Positions 21,430-24,354 of a DNA stretch of 24,354 nucleotides are shown piece by piece. Origin of the DNA: Paraktedonobacter sp034437695. Lineage in GTDB: Bacteria; Chloroflexota; Ktedonobacteria; Ktedonobacterales; Ktedonobacteraceae. The translations under genes and the position numbers were made by a program. The first letter of the stretch is position 1. Each line of letters opens with the position of its first letter. The DNA is taken from contig DAOTTJ010000312.1 in the NCBI GenBank assembly GCA_034437695.1, forward strand, positions 1 through 24,354, read 5' to 3'. The notes beneath the pieces were generated by a model. It saw only the letters and a program-made list of their open reading frames with translations, was not told the origin of the DNA and did not search any database.

Positions 21430-22812
21430 ATGAGAGAGAACCATCATTATCACAACGAATTAGAGATGCCAGAGCGCGGAAAGCGTGGAGAGCATGGGGA
21501 AGATCATCGCCACGAAGAGGGGAGAGGACCGGAGCGTCGGGGACGTGGAGATCGTGGGGATGGACCTCGCCATCACGCGTCCTGGCGTTATGAAGAAGAG
21601 GGGCCGCGGAGTGGGGGGCCGCGCCGGGAGCGAGTTGAGCGTGGTATGTTGCGGTATCTGCTGCTCGACGCGCTGCATCACGGTCCCAAACACGGCTACG
21701 AGATTATCAAATGGTTGGAAGAGCAGACCTATGGTCGCTATGCGCCCAGCGCTGGAACCGTCTATCCAACTTTACAACTGCTGGGAGATCAGGGGCTGAT
21801 CCTGGCGGAGCGAGCGGATGAAAAAAGTGTCTACCGCTTGACTGAGACTGGCGAGGCAGAACTTCAGGCCCATGCGGACTTTATCCAGGAATTCTGGGGG
21901 CGTTATGGACATCCCGTGCCACCGCCTGCCACGCGGCTTGAAATCGAATTTGTCTATGAAGAACTCCAGGATCTGCAACGCACAGTGGAAAAAGGGGTGC
22001 GTGTTATGGCGCAAGATGCTGACCAACAGCGTCTTCTGCCGCTGCGTCGGGTGCTTGAGCGTAGCAAGAATGAGATCCGCCAACTGCTCACGCAGAGCGA
22101 CGTTGGTCAGCAGGTGAGCACAGGAGGAACGCGGGACGACTCGTTGGTCAACGTACGCGAAATCGAGCAGGCCATCACCCAGTTGTTTGTAGTCGAGGAC
22201 GAGGCGCTGCGCCAAACCCTGGTCAGGGCTAGCGAGCAAGGTTGGCCCGAGATTCAGATTTCCGCGCTGCAAGGCAAGCTCTTGCAGATTCTGGCGCTAG
22301 CCTGTCAGGCTCGCAAGATTTTAGAGATCGGTGCGTTAGCTGGATATAGCGGCATCTGGCTGGCGCGGGCCTTGCCAGCCGACGGGCGGCTGATTACGCT
22401 TGAGATCGACGCCACTCATGCCGAGATCGTGCGTCAGTCGTTTCGCCAGGCCGAAGTCGACGACCGTGCCGAAGTACGCGTCGGTCCAGCGCTTGAGACA
22501 TTGCCTTTGCTGGCAGAGGAAGGGCCGTTCGACCTAATCTTTATCGATGCCGACAAAGAGCCTTACGCGCAGTATCTCGCGTGGGCGATCAAGCTTGCGC
22601 GTCCGGGCAGCATCATAGTCGCCGATAATTGCGTCCGAGGAGGAGAAGGGCTACGCGTACTCGAAGTCGAGAACCCGCGCATGGCCGGGATTCGGGCGTA
22701 CAATCAGAGCGCGAGCAGTGATCCAGCGTTGTGCTCAATCGCCCTCCCGCTCAACAGCGGCATGACCGTTTCCGTCGTACTGGCCAGGTCAGAGCAGGAG
22801 ATACAGGTGTAG
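21430..22812 (+). CDS. Fusion of PadR-family regulator and metal-dependent O-methyltransferase
   Basis: 460 residues in one uninterrupted frame. Residues 1-70 form a His/Arg/Glu/Gly-rich disordered tail (eight His in the first 49). Residues 72-145 are a PadR winged helix: MLRYLLLDALHHGPKHGYEI, then TYGRYAPSAGTVYPTLQLLGD and the wing DEKSVYRLTETG. A helical segment (about 148-222) fits the PadR dimerisation part. Residues 235-457 are a class I SAM O-methyltransferase of the caffeoyl-CoA/catechol type: ILEIGALAGYSGIWLARAL (SAM motif, 297-315), LEIDATH (324-330), FIDADKEPYAQYL (371-383) and VADNCVRGGEG (397-407). D373, D399 and N400 would hold the divalent metal. So a DNA-binding domain is fused to an enzyme that normally methylates catechols or similar hydroxyls. 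Its own promoter carries palindromes, suggesting autoregulation, perhaps sensing substrate or SAM. The substrate is unknown. Confidence 0.88.
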   Translation: MRENHHYHNELEMPERGKRGEHGEDHRHEEGRGPERRGRGDRGDGPRHHASWRYEEEGPRSGGPRRERVERGMLRYLLLDALHHGPKHGYEIIKWLEEQTYGRYAPSAGTVYPTLQLLGDQGLILAERADEKSVYRLTETGEAELQAHADFIQEFWGRYGHPVPPPATRLEIEFVYEELQDLQRTVEKGVRVMAQDADQQRLLPLRRVLERSKNEIRQLLTQSDVGQQVSTGGTRDDSLVNVREIEQAITQLFVVEDEALRQTLVRASEQGWPEIQISALQGKLLQILALACQARKILEIGALAGYSGIWLARALPADGRLITLEIDATHAEIVRQSFRQAEVDDRAEVRVGPALETLPLLAEEGPFDLIFIDADKEPYAQYLAWAIKLARPGSIIVADNCVRGGEGLRVLEVENPRMAGIRAYNQSASSDPALCSIALPLNSGMTVSVVLARSEQEIQV

Positions 22813-22825
22813 AGAACGCTTGTGA

Positions 22826-22871
22826 AAGGACAGATACCTTGCCGATCATGGTCCTTCCCTTGAGCAAGGAC
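22826..22871 (+). promoter_or_regulatory. Leader of the ABC transporter gene with exclusive stems
   Basis: GTCCTT at 22851-22856 can pair with AAGGAC upstream (22826-22831) or downstream (22866-22871), and CCTTGC with GCAAGG adds to the second option. The two folds exclude each other, as in an attenuator, but the stems are only six bases and no T-run follows. Confidence 0.35.
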
Positions 22872-22920
22872 GGACCTGCCAATCCCGGCTGAGGTGTAGA
22901 GAAGTATCGAAAGGGCAAGC

Positions 22921-24354
22921 ATGAGATATCGCAGAGAAGACCCGTCAGACCCTCCAAAGCCACGGCCAGACGAAGAGAAGTTTAGTTTCAGAAAAGTGCC
23001 GAGCGCACTTGCCAGTCTGCCGCGTGTGATGCGCCTGGTCTGGGAGACACATCGCCTGATGACGCTCGTATTAGGAATTTTAAATGTCTTGCAAGGAGTA
23101 GTCCCTGCGATCAAGATCTCGATTACGGCGCTCGTCGTCGACAGCGTTGTCGAGGCCATTCGCATACAAAGCCCGTCACCTATCTGGTGGCCGATTGGCT
23201 TACAACTGGGGGTGACGTTGGCCTCTGGGCTACTCAATGCCATTGCCGGTATTATTCAGCAGCTCTTGCAGGAGTTAGTCTCCAATCGTATTCAACTGGA
23301 CATCCTCAAAAAGTCGGGGACGCTCGACCTGTCCTTCTTTGAAAACCCGGAGTCCTACGATAAGATCCGCCAGGCCACCAATCAATCTTCGTATCAGCCG
23401 ACCAGCATGATTTCACAGACGTTCGGGCTGGGCCAGACCGTGATCTCGCTGGTTTCGCTGATCTTTGTCCTTTTCCACCTGGCCTGGTGGCTGGCCGTGA
23501 TCTCGCTGATCGTGCCGATACCCGCTTTCATCTTTAGCACCCGCTATGGCTGGAAGGGCTATCGCTTGATGCGCCATCAATCTCCTGAGCGTCGCTTAAT
23601 GAACTATTTTGTCACGCTCATGACAACCGATACCTATAATAAAGAGATCAAGCTGTTCAATCTGAGCGACTTTTTTATCGAGCGCTTTAAAACTGTCGCA
23701 ACGAAGCTGTATCTGCAAGACCAGAAACTGGCGTTGAAGCGCTACATGATCACCTTTGCCTGGTCAAATCTCAGCACGGTCGTCAACATTGGCATCTACA
23801 TCTACGTCGCGCTGCAAGCGATCGCGGGCCGCATTACCCTGGGTGGTCTGACGCTATATACACAGACGGCGACGCAGGTTGGGCAAAATTTTCAATCTCT
23901 CCTGGGCAGCATCTCCAGTACGTACGAGAACGCGCTCTACGTCAACATGCTCTTCGAGTTTCTGGCCTACCAACCGCAGATACGCTCGCCAGAGGAGCCT
24001 CAACCATTTGAGCTAGCGGAGCAGGATCAGGGAGACGATATCGAGTTTCGCAACGTCAGCTTCACCTATCCGGGCAAGAACCCCGAGACCGAGGCGTCGC
24101 TCAAGCAGGTGAGTTTTACCATTCGGGCTGGTGAAGCGATTGCCCTGGTTGGACACAATGGCGCGGGCAAGACGACGCTGGTGAAGCTGCTGACGCGTCT
24201 TTACGAGCCTGATGAGGGCGAGATATTGATCGGAGGCAAAAATATCCAGGTCTATAGTCTGGAGGAATTGCGTAAACGCATAGGGGTTATCTTCCAGGAT
24301 TACGTCAATTACTACCTGACGGCCCGCGAAAATATTGGGGTCGGGCGCATCGAA
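22921..24354 (+). CDS. ABC transporter, fused membrane and ATPase domains (exporter type), 3' part missing
   Basis: 478 codons from ATG 22921 to the window end with no stop. AAAGGG lies five bases before the start. The first 35 residues are charged and Pro-rich. Hydrophobic segments near 42-62, 80-105, 170-205 and 275-300 belong to a type-I exporter membrane domain (six helices expected). The ATPase begins at about 378 (IEFRNVSFTYPG) with Walker A GHNGAGKTT at 411-419 and the Q-loop at Q459 (GVIFQDY). Signature motif, Walker B and H-loop lie beyond the edge. Such half-transporters work as dimers moving peptides, lipids or drugs out of the cell. It is 108 bases downstream of the PadR-methyltransferase gene on the same strand and may be cotranscribed, which would make it a possible target of that regulator. 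The substrate cannot be told. Confidence 0.88.
   Translation, partial: MRYRREDPSDPPKPRPDEEKFSFRKVPSALASLPRVMRLVWETHRLMTLVLGILNVLQGVVPAIKISITALVVDSVVEAIRIQSPSPIWWPIGLQLGVTLASGLLNAIAGIIQQLLQELVSNRIQLDILKKSGTLDLSFFENPESYDKIRQATNQSSYQPTSMISQTFGLGQTVISLVSLIFVLFHLAWWLAVISLIVPIPAFIFSTRYGWKGYRLMRHQSPERRLMNYFVTLMTTDTYNKEIKLFNLSDFFIERFKTVATKLYLQDQKLALKRYMITFAWSNLSTVVNIGIYIYVALQAIAGRITLGGLTLYTQTATQVGQNFQSLLGSISSTYENALYVNMLFEFLAYQPQIRSPEEPQPFELAEQDQGDDIEFRNVSFTYPGKNPETEASLKQVSFTIRAGEAIALVGHNGAGKTTLVKLLTRLYEPDEGEILIGGKNIQVYSLEELRKRIGVIFQDYVNYYLTARENIGVGRIE

Overview
The window looks like a chromosomal stretch of a Ktedonobacteria-type Chloroflexota (genus near Ktedonobacter or Dictyobacter). This is inference: the mix of genes fits (a membrane Ser/Thr kinase with an extracytoplasmic repeat domain, a PadR regulator, an S9 peptidase, a large secreted beta-helix protein with Thr-Pro linkers, an AlkZ-type winged-helix protein), as do the mid-range GC content and the generous intergenic spaces with hairpins. 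No rRNA, tRNA, CRISPR array, transposase or phage gene was seen.

Layout. 1-853: a 5'-damaged nucleotidyltransferase-like remnant followed by a short conserved protein, resembling a toxin-antitoxin-like pair. 1024-3045: a 2-oxoglutarate/Fe(II) oxygenase and an AlkZ-like DNA glycosylase-family protein. 3170-4249 (-): a decayed P-loop ATPase gene with frameshifts, nonsense codons and a damaged Walker A. 4414-5216 (-): an ArsR regulator and an SRPBCC protein with ATGA-overlapping ends, driven by a consensus promoter so close to the ATG that the mRNA should be almost leaderless. 5327-7747 (-): a Ser/Thr kinase with about seven membrane segments and six lectin-like repeats. It is divergent from a bacterial dynamin-like GTPase (7978-9762, +).

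9829-12729 (-) encodes a secreted protein with two near-identical malectin/CBM57 domains, Thr-Pro minisatellite linkers and a parallel beta-helix domain. It is preceded by about 1 kb of non-coding DNA holding a strong upstream promoter, a hairpin-rich leader, two TCGA-centred palindromes, a perfect 23-bp-arm hairpin and a GC-rich repeat-like block. 13779-15698 (+): S9 prolyl-oligopeptidase-family peptidase. 15937-16731 (+): NAD-dependent epimerase/dehydratase behind a leader with crossing stems. 16728-18158 (-): flavin amine oxidase whose stop codon overlaps that of the epimerase. 18253-18864 (-): small membrane protein. 18932-21154 (-): amylo-alpha-1,6-glucosidase-type enzyme. 21430-22812 (+): an unusual single-chain PadR regulator fused to a metal-dependent O-methyltransferase, with palindromes at its promoter. 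22921-24354 (+): ABC exporter cut by the window end.

There is no single large operon; most genes have their own leader. The most novel-looking items are the PadR-O-methyltransferase fusion, the lectin-tailed membrane kinase beside a dynamin-like GTPase, and several structured leaders (12730-12955, 15800-15928, 22826-22871) that do not match a riboswitch class I recognise.
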